Of a DNA stretch of 23,386 nucleotides, positions 14,901-21,749 are shown piece by piece. The stretch is from Chloracidobacterium sp. UBA3360 (GTDB lineage Bacteria > Acidobacteriota > Blastocatellia > Pyrinomonadales > Pyrinomonadaceae), in the NCBI GenBank assembly GCA_002360555.1, contig DEQS01000021.1:1-23386 (forward strand), read 5' to 3'. Numbering within the stretch: the stretch's first letter is position 1; the number at the start of each line of letters is the position of its first letter. A program made the position numbers and the translations under genes. The notes under the pieces were generated by a model. The model searched no databases. It was not told where the DNA came from and worked only from the letters and a program-made list of their open reading frames with translations.

Positions 14901-15562
14901 TACCGGTCGAGGTGCTGATAACGCGGCCTGATGTCGTTGTGCAATGTAACGCACCGGGTGGATGCCCGAGAGGTGATGGTACGTTCTTTGCCAACGGGTT
15001 CGTCGCTCAGCTACCGTCATTTGGGGCAAGCTTTCCGGCTTTGCCGACCGGATTTATTGCGGTGGTCAACACACCGGGCGGCGGCAATTCGCGTAACATC
15101 CGCCGGCCTGACCTGATAGCCGGAGTAAATCCTTACCTCAATAACGATCGCAACTTTATTAACCCTGCGGCGTTTGCTACACCAACTCCGGGTTCGTGGG
15201 GCAATCTTGGCAGAAACCAGTTGTCGGGCCCGACATTTCGTCAGATCGATATGATCCTCGCAAAGCGATTTCACATTACGGAAACGATGAATGTCGAATT
15301 CAGGACCGAGGTATTTAACATCTTCAACCAGACGAATTTTGCCAACCCATCGACCACACTGGCACTTGCTTTGCCGACATTGACCTTTAACACAGGAACA
15401 TCGGTCTATACGGCAAGCACGTCAAATGTGATCCAGCCGGGACAGGCATACACACAATCGGCGGCAGGCTCAACTTTTGGGCTACTCCGCTCGACGGTTG
15501 GTAGGACAGTGGGTCTGGGTTCGAACAGGCAGATCCAGTTCGCTTTTAGGTTTAATTTCTAA
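11987..15562 (+). CDS. TonB-dependent receptor with carboxypeptidase-regulatory domain (Oar-like)
   Basis: This is a 1191-residue outer membrane transporter. In order: a signal peptide (about 1-27, cleavage near ISAQA); a carboxypeptidase-regulatory-like beta-sandwich (GRIAGNVTDANGAVVPGATVTV, about 31-115); a plug domain (GLPINGRQLSQLYLQAPG, VVRYDGVEGTAI, IQEFRVDSSNFPAEFGTGTGGQISVVTKSGGN, about 120-255); then a long beta-barrel ending in FAFRFNF with the expected terminal aromatic residue. The Y-D-G-V-E and S-G-G-N segments are characteristic of the Oar/CarboxypepD_reg TonB receptors that are strongly expanded in Acidobacteriota. No SusD-like lipoprotein is adjacent, so the substrate is unknown; peptides or glycans are plausible. 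It ends at an intrinsic terminator 28 bases downstream and appears monocistronic. Confidence 0.95.
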   Translation: MKTNRWLRIFTSVSILIFAFIINISAQADQGRIAGNVTDANGAVVPGATVTVTNDLTGEARTVSVKGDGSFMIVALKPAKYTIAASGGTFDTTRKSVEVLVGQELNLDIVLQIKGQSVQVDVVSGEDTIVNTASAGLSANVNQREVEGLPINGRQLSQLYLQAPGGVNSGSGTFSDIRFSGRANNQNVVRYDGVEGTAIIDSSPGNLNGEIPSPFRLQSSLENIQEFRVDSSNFPAEFGTGTGGQISVVTKSGGNQFHGSVFEYLRRTALDSRNFFDNISPGIAKSPLTLDQFGGSIGGPIIKNKLFFFGSYERYRGRFGLNFVEAAPITDTARLCAPPVGTGTLNCQIGGVNSPNLAYLTAFRAPNAVVIPGATTVPGYEIVQLQANQKTDETAYAARLDYQLNDLNKIYFRFFRDEGTDIAPEGVSGRVVKISAVPQNGVLGWQSILRKDGTLINEFKVGYNGARTRVNGTAPTVNGLDFSAIILNISGSVANTGIAGQGTSSGISIPGGLVRANSATNGRGQPYTPYSLGFIDSLNYIRGNHNFKFGGEVRMIRMYTDRLGGTTYTFSNLQNFLINTLASVQYLGDVSAASPFNNGLTGQRLAKQEYYIGYGQDEWKIRPGLTLSYGLRYEYYTPLREANNGQVLFDIKTGTLRPSSEAAFKSSNTNFGPRIAMTWSPNQDGAGFFGGGKTVLRGGFGMYYGPGQTEDQIQPIESDRVSSTLTSGALLAFPANLPAIVTNFATNVNNRNYQPRAYSSDYKIPEKIYQYTFSWQQQLPYDITSTVAYVGSQGRNLFLRSVANKIKPGQTTILDGTALPNTFGVVNRTNAGGQVIAVNTIREFSIVSGTNSVQNPYAEVDYKTSGGDDRYNALQLSFQRSSRSGLTMNAQYTFASSYGTSAGSNEARTSAQLDNFEADRGRNNFDVRHTFNLSALYHLPFGKGKRFNLDGVANTLLGGWEIGGIANARSGVPVEVLITRPDVVVQCNAPGGCPRGDGTFFANGFVAQLPSFGASFPALPTGFIAVVNTPGGGNSRNIRRPDLIAGVNPYLNNDRNFINPAAFATPTPGSWGNLGRNQLSGPTFRQIDMILAKRFHITETMNVEFRTEVFNIFNQTNFANPSTTLALALPTLTFNTGTSVYTASTSNVIQPGQAYTQSAAGSTFGLLRSTVGRTVGLGSNRQIQFAFRFNF

Positions 15563-15589
15563 AAGGCGGTTTGATCCTGAGATCATAAA

Positions 15590-15616
15590 AGAGGCTCGTT
15601 AAGAGCCTCTTTTTTT
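15590..15616 (+). terminator. Rho-independent terminator after the TonB receptor gene
   Basis: AGAGGCTC (15590-15597) and GAGCCTCT (15603-15610) pair perfectly around the loop GTTAA, followed by a T-run to 15616. A second small stem, ACGAAA/TTTCGT (15623-15628 with 15632-15637), followed by TTTT, backs it up. Upstream A residues also give it bidirectional character. Confidence 0.93.
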
Positions 15617-15684
15617 GTTGTTACGAAATTATTTCGTTTTTGTAACATCTGAGCGGAAAATATGTCGTAAACTATCTTTCGCTC

Positions 15685-15692
15685 GGAGGGGA
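15685..15692 (+). promoter_or_regulatory. Ribosome binding site of the small Lys-rich protein gene
   Basis: GGAGGGGA lies eight bases before the ATG at 15701. Its strength is a main reason to accept the small reading frame as a real gene. Confidence 0.75.
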
Positions 15693-15700
15693 ACATCAAA

Positions 15701-15931
15701 ATGAAGAAAAAGAAGCTCGAAGTAAAACTTACCAAGACTAAAAAGAAGCTCGCGAAAACAAAGTCACAGTTGGACGAAATGTTATCGATAATGGAAGCGA
15801 GTGGAATGCCCAAGTCAGGATCCAAGTCAGTAGTGGGTGAAAAGCCAGCTGCCAAACCGGCACCTAAGGTAACAAAACGTCAAACTCCGCCCACAAAAAC
15901 CACAAGAACGCCCACTAAGAAAATTGCTTAA
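15701..15931 (+). CDS. Small Lys/Thr/Pro-rich basic protein of unknown function
   Basis: This is a 76-residue, highly basic protein. Residues 1-35 form a lysine-rich amphipathic helix with coiled-coil spacing (LEVKLTKTKKKLAKTKSQLDEMLSIM). Residues 36-76 are low-complexity with KPAAKPAPK and KTTRTPTKK, resembling histone H1-like or ribosome-associated bacterial tails. There is no signal peptide or zinc motif. A DNA- or RNA-binding role is inference from charge only. It has a strong ribosome binding site and is isolated between two nearly identical terminator hairpins (15590-15610 and 15947-15967), so it must have its own promoter in the 90 bases upstream. I could not identify that promoter with confidence. 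Confidence 0.7.
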   Translation: MKKKKLEVKLTKTKKKLAKTKSQLDEMLSIMEASGMPKSGSKSVVGEKPAAKPAPKVTKRQTPPTKTTRTPTKKIA

Positions 15932-15945
15932 TCGATTTGAATTTC

Positions 15946-15973
15946 TAGAGGCTCATTAAGAGCCTCTATTTTT
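15946..15973. terminator. Second copy of the AGAGGCTC hairpin terminator, shared by convergent genes
   Basis: AGAGGCTC (15947-15954) and GAGCCTCT (15960-15967) pair around ATTAA, extended by T15946-A15968, then ATTTTT. The 21-base hairpin differs from the copy at 15590-15610 by one loop base. It serves the small basic protein gene on the plus strand and lies directly after the stop of the minus-strand M1-like gene. Confidence 0.88.
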
Positions 15974-18065
15974 ATCTAGCAGCCGTTGATTTGGGTTCAC
16001 GCGGATCGTACGGAGCCGCTTGATATTTTTTGACCGCATCCTGGGCGTTATCGTAATTATCACCCAGATCGGCGGCTCGTTTGTATGCGGCCACGGCACG
16101 AGTCCTGTCGCCTTTGCCGTCGTAGGCGTTGCCCATTTTGATATTTGACCAAACGGATAGCCAGGCCGGGTTAAGGCTGCCGCTCAAGGCCGCTTTGAAA
16201 TTATCGACCGCGACGTCATAATTTCGCTGTTCGAGAAATAGGAGGCCAAGGTGATAGTAGATCCATGAATTGGATTTATCGAGCTTTAGAGCGGCCTCAA
16301 ATTGCTGCTGAGCCTCAGGATAATTTCCCTCTTTCAACTGTTCAATACCGCGGCGTGCGATCGATGAAACCCGCAGGTCAGGCGAGATACGCAGCAGTTT
16401 ATAGTTAGGGTCGATGACGACAGCGATCGGACGCCCTGTCGATTCGATGTTAAAGTCGGCACTCGTTTCCTGCATATCGAGCGTGACCGTCGATAGGCCA
16501 AAATCACCTTCGGACCGCAGCTGGACATCTACCGGTAGCTTTAGATTGTCGTAACTTTGTTTGACCGTTCCGCGGGTGACAAATTTGCCGCCGCGCGTCC
16601 TGATGATCAGATAATCACTCGTAAATTCAGGCACGCCGGTTCCCTCGACCCAGCGGGCAAAAAAGTAGCGCAGATTATCGCCGGCAACCCGAGACGAGAG
16701 TTTTTCAAAATCGTCGATCGAGGCTGATTTTCCCCTATATTCTTGCAAAAAGGTTTTTAATAGTTGGTCAAATTTCGCCGGGTTTAGCGTGTCGCGGAGC
16801 AGTTTAAAAACGAACGCCCCTTTCGCGTACATGATGTACTGATATGCGCTGCTCTGATCATCGAGGTCTTTCGGTGCACGCAACAGTGAGGATGTCTGCT
16901 CAAAGGTAAGCGACTTTTCAAGCAGCTCGCGGCGAATAGCGTCGAGTTTTGCTCCGTCCAACTTACTCTCGCGTAACGTGAATGCGCTGTATTCCGCCAA
17001 GCCCTGCGACAGCCACGCATCGTCAAACGATTTGAGCCCGACGGTCAGTCCCCACCATTGAAAAGCAGCCTCACGCTGGAGTCGTTCGACGGTGACATCG
17101 CGAGCCTCTTCGAACTGGCGGTTGGCGATAAAGAGCATCCCTGTCGACGAATAGAAATCAAGACTGTCATCGTCGATCTGAGCGACGATCAGACGCTTGC
17201 CGCTCGCAGGTGCGCCAAAGCGTTTCGTATAAAAATCAAGCGCGTTTCCGAGTGTTTCGGCGTATGTCGCGATATTGGCATCGTTGCCGGGCTTTGCCAA
17301 AAACTGGATGTCGTAATCAGCAATACGCAGCGTTTTGGCCGCATACTTGCCGTACGCAAAGTTGCCGATGAGTGCCGGTGTCGATTGAATAAATCGAGAT
17401 TTGTTGCCCGTTGTCGTGACCGGAGCGGTGCTGAAGCCCGTCAATGTCAGCCCTGCCGGGATTGCAATGCTGATGTCCGATGTAGCCGGGTCGGCGGCGT
17501 AATCATGAAACGGAAACCAGCGTGCCGCATACATCAAATAGCCCTGATTGTCGCCGATGTAAGCGAGCCGTTTGTTAAGGAGCGGGCCGCCCGCAGGCAG
17601 ATCGAGGATGCCGTTGTACTTGAAACGCAGCGTGACCGGCATTCCTTTTACGACATTTTCACCTAGGTCAATACGCACATGCGGGCCGAGATCGGTGCTT
17701 GCTGACTGGTCCTGGATAAACGTTACCTGCGCCGCTATGGGCGACACTGGTTTTGGAGTCGGACGAACTGCCGGTTTTGTTGCGACCACAGGCGCTGTCG
17801 GCATCACACCGCCGCCGATGCGCGTGACAGATTCCACTTTTAGGCTGCCGTTTAGCTCAAATGAGACCGAACGCGTGTCTTCGAGCGGCGTAAACGTAAC
17901 ATCGACGGTCGCGTTGATCTTGCGTTCCGTGGGTATGAGCGACACGTCCATCACATAGTTTGTGACGTCAAACGGCGTTCTTTTTACTTGTTGAGCGATA
18001 GCCGGCAGCGTGAACAGCGACGCAACGGCGGCTATGTTGACGAGGTGAGTAATAAACTTTTTCAT
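15972..18065 (-). CDS. Secreted M1-peptidase-like protein with TPR tail, zinc site lost
   Basis: This is a 697-residue protein when started at the ATG at 18065, which gives a clean signal peptide (MKKFITHLVNIAAVASLF, cleavage near AIAQQ); a start 10 residues earlier would add a non-signal prefix. Residues 30-230 fit the M1 N-terminal beta domain (VTNYVMDVSLIPTERKINATVDVTF). The catalytic-like domain has the hallmark QWWG and WLSQGLAEYS segments. However, the HEXXH motif reads REAAF (residues 331-335), and the third ligand, 19 residues after the second histidine position, is Q354 instead of Glu. The GxMEN motif reads STGMLF. All three zinc ligands are therefore replaced. About residues 565-690 hold roughly three TPR repeats. 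It probably acts as a binding or scaffold protein in the periplasm. The frame is intact and long, so it is not a pseudogene. Confidence 0.88.
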   Translation of the reverse strand: MKKFITHLVNIAAVASLFTLPAIAQQVKRTPFDVTNYVMDVSLIPTERKINATVDVTFTPLEDTRSVSFELNGSLKVESVTRIGGGVMPTAPVVATKPAVRPTPKPVSPIAAQVTFIQDQSASTDLGPHVRIDLGENVVKGMPVTLRFKYNGILDLPAGGPLLNKRLAYIGDNQGYLMYAARWFPFHDYAADPATSDISIAIPAGLTLTGFSTAPVTTTGNKSRFIQSTPALIGNFAYGKYAAKTLRIADYDIQFLAKPGNDANIATYAETLGNALDFYTKRFGAPASGKRLIVAQIDDDSLDFYSSTGMLFIANRQFEEARDVTVERLQREAAFQWWGLTVGLKSFDDAWLSQGLAEYSAFTLRESKLDGAKLDAIRRELLEKSLTFEQTSSLLRAPKDLDDQSSAYQYIMYAKGAFVFKLLRDTLNPAKFDQLLKTFLQEYRGKSASIDDFEKLSSRVAGDNLRYFFARWVEGTGVPEFTSDYLIIRTRGGKFVTRGTVKQSYDNLKLPVDVQLRSEGDFGLSTVTLDMQETSADFNIESTGRPIAVVIDPNYKLLRISPDLRVSSIARRGIEQLKEGNYPEAQQQFEAALKLDKSNSWIYYHLGLLFLEQRNYDVAVDNFKAALSGSLNPAWLSVWSNIKMGNAYDGKGDRTRAVAAYKRAADLGDNYDNAQDAVKKYQAAPYDPREPKSTAAR

Positions 18066-18114
18066 GTCGAGTTTCAGCAAAAACTGTCCGATCAAATGTG
18101 CTCTCTTAGGATGT

Positions 18115-18145
18115 GCGCAAATCCCAAATCGTTTGCTTTTTGCGC
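18115..18145. repeat. Inverted repeat between the Dabb and M1-like genes
   Basis: GCGCAAA (18115-18121) and TTTGCGC (18139-18145) are perfect seven-base arms around 17 bases. On the minus strand no U-tract follows, so a terminator is unlikely. It could be an operator for the M1-like gene or a leader hairpin. Confidence 0.4.
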
Positions 18146-18152
18146 GGGTTTG

Positions 18153-18449
18153 TTAATTGTCGCGGTAAAAATCTACCGAAATAGCCTTTTCCGCCAATTG
18201 TCTCCCAAACGCGGCAACCGCCTGATGCTCAGGATGATCGGTATAAGCATCGAGAGCTTCCCTATCCGCAAATGTCGCGACGAGCCCCGTATCGAACGAG
18301 CGGTCGAGATGCAAAATGTCCGCACCGACATCAAATGTGACGATCTCGGGAATCACGCCCACGAGTGCCTTCAGGCGGTTACGGTGGTCTTCGCGTGCGG
18401 CTTCGTCCGTTTCGGGTTTGTATTTCCAGCAGACAATATGGATCAGCAT
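18153..18449 (-). CDS. Dabb (stress-responsive alpha/beta barrel) domain protein
   Basis: This is a 98-residue ferredoxin-like fold protein that forms dimeric barrels. The opening MLIHIVCWKYKPE, the central helix with LKALVGVIPEIVTFDVGADI, then FDTGLVATFADREALDAYTDHPEHQAVAAF match the Dabb family closely, including the Y-x-x-H-P-x-H motif. The start at 18449 is chosen because family members begin at this strand; an in-frame ATG nine codons upstream adds an atypical segment. Most bacterial Dabb proteins have no assigned reaction. It is divergent from the lipocalin-like gene (94-base gap) and upstream of the M1-like gene on the same strand (87-base gap). Confidence 0.88.
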   Translation of the reverse strand: MLIHIVCWKYKPETDEAAREDHRNRLKALVGVIPEIVTFDVGADILHLDRSFDTGLVATFADREALDAYTDHPEHQAVAAFGRQLAEKAISVDFYRDN

Positions 18450-18543
18450 TAGAGTATTTTCGCATAATCCGGTCAATTTAATTAACCTTGGATAAGTTCT
18501 CTGAAACCGTTGTTGATGGATCGACGAAATACTAACTAACTAT

Positions 18544-19704
18544 ATGTATAAAGAGTTTACCGCACCGCTCGAAGACCTTGCCGCTACCGCCCTTGACGGC
18601 ATTGCCGGCTTGTTAGGAAATACCGGAAAAAGCCTTAGCGGTCCCCCATCTGACGGCAATGTCATTTTGCCTGACGACCTGTTTGCTCAGCCCGACGTGC
18701 AGACCGAATGGTGGTATTACACAGGACATTGCAAGAGCGAGAGCGGAAAAGAATTTGGCTTTGAGCTTGTATTTTTCAAACGCCGGACTGACCTCGACCG
18801 GATCGGTATCGTGCCGATGACCGTGCTTGCAAACCCGATGTATTTTGCACATTTTGCGATATCTGACATCGATGAGCAGAAGTTTCTCTATGAGCATATC
18901 CGTAGTTTTAACAAGCCTTTTGACGTGCCTGTGTCGATGAGCGAGACGGCGTGTGACGTACGCTTGGGCGACTGGTCGCTGCGCGAGGTTGCTGGTAAGC
19001 ATATCCTGCACGGCACGCTTGAGGGCGGTTTTGTCTTTGACGCTGTGCTCGAATCGGACAAACCTTTGGTATTAAACGGCGATGGCGGCATCACGCGTAA
19101 GAAAGACGGTTCGTCGAAGCATTTTTCATTCACGCGGATGAATGTCAGCGGGCAAACATCGGCCGATGGCCGTGTCGAAAAATTTACGGGTTCGGCATGG
19201 ATGGACCGTGAATACGGCATCTGGGGTCCGGGCAACTGGGATTGGTTTAGCATACAGTTTGACGACGATACTGAGCTGATGATCTATCAGTTTAGCGGTG
19301 AGGCGGACGAATTGAACGGGGCCTCGACCGGGACATTTGTAGACCGCGACGGAGCGTGCAAGTACCTAGAGAGAAAAGATTACGAGATAGAGGTTTTATC
19401 CACTTGGGCAAGCGAAAAAACTGGGGTAGAGTATCCGAGCAGCTGGAAAGTCCGCGTTGAGAGTTTAGGTATCGATATTGAGATAGCCGCGCTGATCGCG
19501 GATCAAGAACTGGACACACGCGGCACGACAATGATCGTGTATTGGGAGGGTGCGTGTATAGTAAACGGAATCAAGGACGGCAACAGCATCGGCGGCCGTG
19601 CGTATGTCGAACTTGTCGGTTATGACCTGTCGCATGAGCGGGCAGGTCTAGGCGATTTTTTGTTTGGCAGCAAGTTTGGCGAACTAACAGCCATTTTTAG
19701 CTAA
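18544..19704 (+). CDS. Lipocalin-like AttH/CrtC-family (carotenoid 1,2-hydratase-related) protein
   Basis: This 386-residue protein has the two-lipocalin arrangement of the AttH/CrtC group. The start of the domain is the signature QTEWWYYTGHCKSESGKEFGFELVFF (about 57-82), followed by the first barrel. The second half opens with AWMDREYGIWGPGNWDWFSIQFDDDTELMIYQF (about 218-250). The W-M-D-x-E-x-G and N-W-D-W-F segments are conserved in CrtC hydratases and in the uncharacterised 'predicted secreted hydrolase' group (COG5621). No signal peptide is visible at the N-terminus, so this copy looks cytoplasmic. There are no carotenoid genes nearby, so a hydratase role on carotenoids is not supported; lipid or isoprenoid binding is the cautious call. 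There is no clear Shine-Dalgarno before the ATG. Its stop shares a CTAA with the convergent SRPBCC gene. Confidence 0.8.
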   Translation: MYKEFTAPLEDLAATALDGIAGLLGNTGKSLSGPPSDGNVILPDDLFAQPDVQTEWWYYTGHCKSESGKEFGFELVFFKRRTDLDRIGIVPMTVLANPMYFAHFAISDIDEQKFLYEHIRSFNKPFDVPVSMSETACDVRLGDWSLREVAGKHILHGTLEGGFVFDAVLESDKPLVLNGDGGITRKKDGSSKHFSFTRMNVSGQTSADGRVEKFTGSAWMDREYGIWGPGNWDWFSIQFDDDTELMIYQFSGEADELNGASTGTFVDRDGACKYLERKDYEIEVLSTWASEKTGVEYPSSWKVRVESLGIDIEIAALIADQELDTRGTTMIVYWEGACIVNGIKDGNSIGGRAYVELVGYDLSHERAGLGDFLFGSKFGELTAIFS

Positions 19705-20156
19705 TTTTCGTCTGATTCGCACCATTTCCGAGTCACTTCGTGCCTATAGTCAAACATCTTTTCGAGCTTTGGCACAACGGCGAATGGTGCGGCGAGCGTA
19801 CCTAAAAACCACATTGGCGGCTCGTATTCGACCTCGTCCCGCAGCACCGCCCCGTCGGCGTGCGGCGTAATGATATGACGATGCCGCCAGCTTTTGAACG
19901 GGCCGGAGACTTGCGTGTCCTCAAACATCCGCTGCGGTTCAAACGCGGTGTGCTCAGCGACCCATCGAACAGTTATCAACCCAAGTATTTTTGTATCAAA
20001 GATCGCCTGCGAGCCAATTGCCGAAATGTCGGCTTTTTGGATGATAGTGGCGTCTTCCCATGGCGGCATCAGCCGCTCGAAAGCGTCCGGCAATTCATGA
20101 AAAGCGAAAACCCGCTCGGGCGACGCTTTGAACACACTTTCTTTTACAAATCTCAT
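19701..20156 (-). CDS. SRPBCC-family ligand-binding protein (START/polyketide cyclase-like)
   Basis: This is a 151-residue helix-grip protein. It begins MRFVKESVFKASPERVFAFHELPDAFERLMPPWE, continues through ILGLITVRWVAEHTAFEPQRMFEDTQVSGPFKSWRHRH and DGAVLRDEVEYEPP, and ends with a long amphipathic helix. This is the classic pattern of the COG4276-type SRPBCC subgroup, where ligand is unknown. The start at 20156 matches the family; an ATG six codons upstream is less likely. It converges on the lipocalin-like gene with overlapping stops and diverges from the MFS gene across 80 bases. A hydrophobic-ligand role would fit its lipocalin-like neighbour, but this is only context. Confidence 0.88.
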   Translation of the reverse strand: MRFVKESVFKASPERVFAFHELPDAFERLMPPWEDATIIQKADISAIGSQAIFDTKILGLITVRWVAEHTAFEPQRMFEDTQVSGPFKSWRHRHIITPHADGAVLRDEVEYEPPMWFLGTLAAPFAVVPKLEKMFDYRHEVTRKWCESDEN

Positions 20157-20195
20157 TATTATTAACCTTAGCACACGCGGATATTGGATTTACCT

Positions 20196-20224
20196 TTGAA
20201 TTTGTAGCGGGAAACTGCTTTAAT
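20196..20224 (+). promoter_or_regulatory. Predicted sigma70-type promoter of the MFS transporter gene
   Basis: TTGAAT (20196-20201, four of six) and TTTAAT (20219-20224, five of six) are separated by 17 bases. The start of transcription is expected around 20231, only about six bases before the ATG at 20237, so the message would be nearly leaderless. No Shine-Dalgarno is present. Confidence 0.6.
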
Positions 20225-20236
20225 ACCTCAAATCAT

Positions 20237-21745
20237 ATGAAAGAAGCCGCAACCGACCTCGGAGCGATCTATAACGACGAGATCTCAAAAGCAAAGATCT
20301 GGCAGGTCATCGGTGCGTCCGCCGTCGGGACGATGATCGAATGGTACGATTTTTATATTTTTGGCAGCCTGGCGACGGTCATCGCACCGCTTTTTTACCC
20401 GCCTGAGAATCAAACATTTGCATACATCGCCTATCTCGCGACGTTCGCGGTCGGGTTTGTCGTGCGGCCATTTGGCGCTTTGTTTTTTGGTCGTATCGGC
20501 GACATTGTGGGACGAAAATACGCGTTTCTCGTTACGCTTTTGATCATGGGCGGGGCGACCGCGGTGATCGGCTTTTTACCGACTTACGCGCAGATCGGTA
20601 TTGCGGCACCCATAATTTTGCTTTTGATAAGGGTATTACAGGGGCTCGCCCTCGGTGGTGAATATGGTGGGGCGGCGGTTTATGTCGCCGAACACGTCCC
20701 TGATAGCCGTCGCGGATTTTACACGTCATTTATCCAGATCACGGCGACGCTAGGGTTATTTTTATCGCTGGCGGTTATTTTAGCAGTGCAAAACACCATG
20801 AGCCCCGAGCAGTTTGGCGGCAAAGCGGACGGCATCGGCGGCTGGCGAATACCGTTTCTTATCTCGATCGCTCTCGTCGGCGTCTCGCTCTATATTCGTT
20901 TGAGGATGAAAGAATCGCCGATATTTGAACAGCTAAAAAGCAGCGGGATGCGTTCGGCAAATCCTCTGATCGAAGCATTTACGAAATGGGAAAATTTAAA
21001 GATAGTGCTCATTTCGCTATTTGGGGCGACCGCCGGCCAGGGCGTCGTTTGGTACACCGGACAGTTTTACGCCCTGTTTTATCTGCAATCGATACTTAAT
21101 GTAAACGCGACTTCGGCAAACTACATTATCGCCATCGCACTGCTTTTGGGAATGCCGTTTTTTGTTTTCTTTGGCTGGTTAAGTGACCGCCTCGGCCGCA
21201 AATGGATAATCATCGCCGGATGTGTACTGGCTGTTTGTACCTATCTACCGATCTACAAAGCGATGCAATCGGTCGCGGGATCCAATGTTGTCACCGCTAC
21301 CTCACAAAAAGACCCGGTGACCGGAGCTATTAAACTAACGCCGCAATCGGTTGACGAAAGCGGCACCATCACCTCTTCGCCAAAAGTTTTGCCTTACACA
21401 TCGTTTGGCGATCTGACCTCAAACCGGACGGCTTGGGCACTGATCATGCTCATATTTATTCAGGTGATATGGGTAACCATGGTTTATGGCCCGATCGCCG
21501 CCTATCTCGTCGAGGCGTTTCCGGCGAAGATACGATACACGGCGCTTTCGCTGCCATATCACATCGGGAATGGGGTATTCGGTGGCCTACTGCCGTTGAT
21601 CGGCCTGTCCGTCATTGCCCAAACCGGCAATATCTACGCGGGACTATATTATCCAATGGCGGTTGCGGGGATAACCGCAATTGTCGGAGCGATCTTTCTA
21701 AAAGAAACGCACGGACACAAAATATGGGAAGAGGTCGGGAAATGA
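20237..21745 (+). CDS. MFS transporter, metabolite:H+ symporter (MHS/ShiA-ProP-like) family
   Basis: This is a 502-residue inner membrane symporter with 12 predicted helices. The MHS hallmark EWYDFYIFGSLATVIAPLFYP (split here as EWYDFYIFGS near residues 35-44), the loop 2-3 motif GRIGDIVGRKYAF and RVLQGLALGGEYGGAAVYVAE (beginning about 133) are clear, and the second half repeats the signature as GWLSDRLGRKWII. Family members take up organic acids, proline/betaine or shikimate with protons; the substrate cannot be chosen here. An extra hydrophilic stretch of roughly 50 residues (SQKDPVTGAIKLTPQSVDES onward, about 355-395) separates two late helices and is longer than in typical ShiA/ProP proteins. 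It is probably exported to the periplasmic side. It converges on the thioredoxin-like gene with a four-base gap. Confidence 0.93.
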   Translation: MKEAATDLGAIYNDEISKAKIWQVIGASAVGTMIEWYDFYIFGSLATVIAPLFYPPENQTFAYIAYLATFAVGFVVRPFGALFFGRIGDIVGRKYAFLVTLLIMGGATAVIGFLPTYAQIGIAAPIILLLIRVLQGLALGGEYGGAAVYVAEHVPDSRRGFYTSFIQITATLGLFLSLAVILAVQNTMSPEQFGGKADGIGGWRIPFLISIALVGVSLYIRLRMKESPIFEQLKSSGMRSANPLIEAFTKWENLKIVLISLFGATAGQGVVWYTGQFYALFYLQSILNVNATSANYIIAIALLLGMPFFVFFGWLSDRLGRKWIIIAGCVLAVCTYLPIYKAMQSVAGSNVVTATSQKDPVTGAIKLTPQSVDESGTITSSPKVLPYTSFGDLTSNRTAWALIMLIFIQVIWVTMVYGPIAAYLVEAFPAKIRYTALSLPYHIGNGVFGGLLPLIGLSVIAQTGNIYAGLYYPMAVAGITAIVGAIFLKETHGHKIWEEVGK

Positions 21746-21749
21746 TCTG

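Noticed and set aside
17058..17666. 202-codon open frame on the plus strand
   Set aside because: It lies wholly antisense to the M1-like gene and has no motif or ribosome site; it is a shadow of that gene's codon use.
15972..18065. M1-like gene as a pseudogene
   Set aside because: The frame is intact over 697 codons with signal peptide and TPRs. Only the zinc site is changed, which suggests repurposing.
18448..18476. Minus-strand promoter TTGACC-17-TCTAAT for the Dabb gene
   Set aside because: The hexamers match well, but the -10 overlaps the start codon, so transcription would begin inside the gene and no later start is available.
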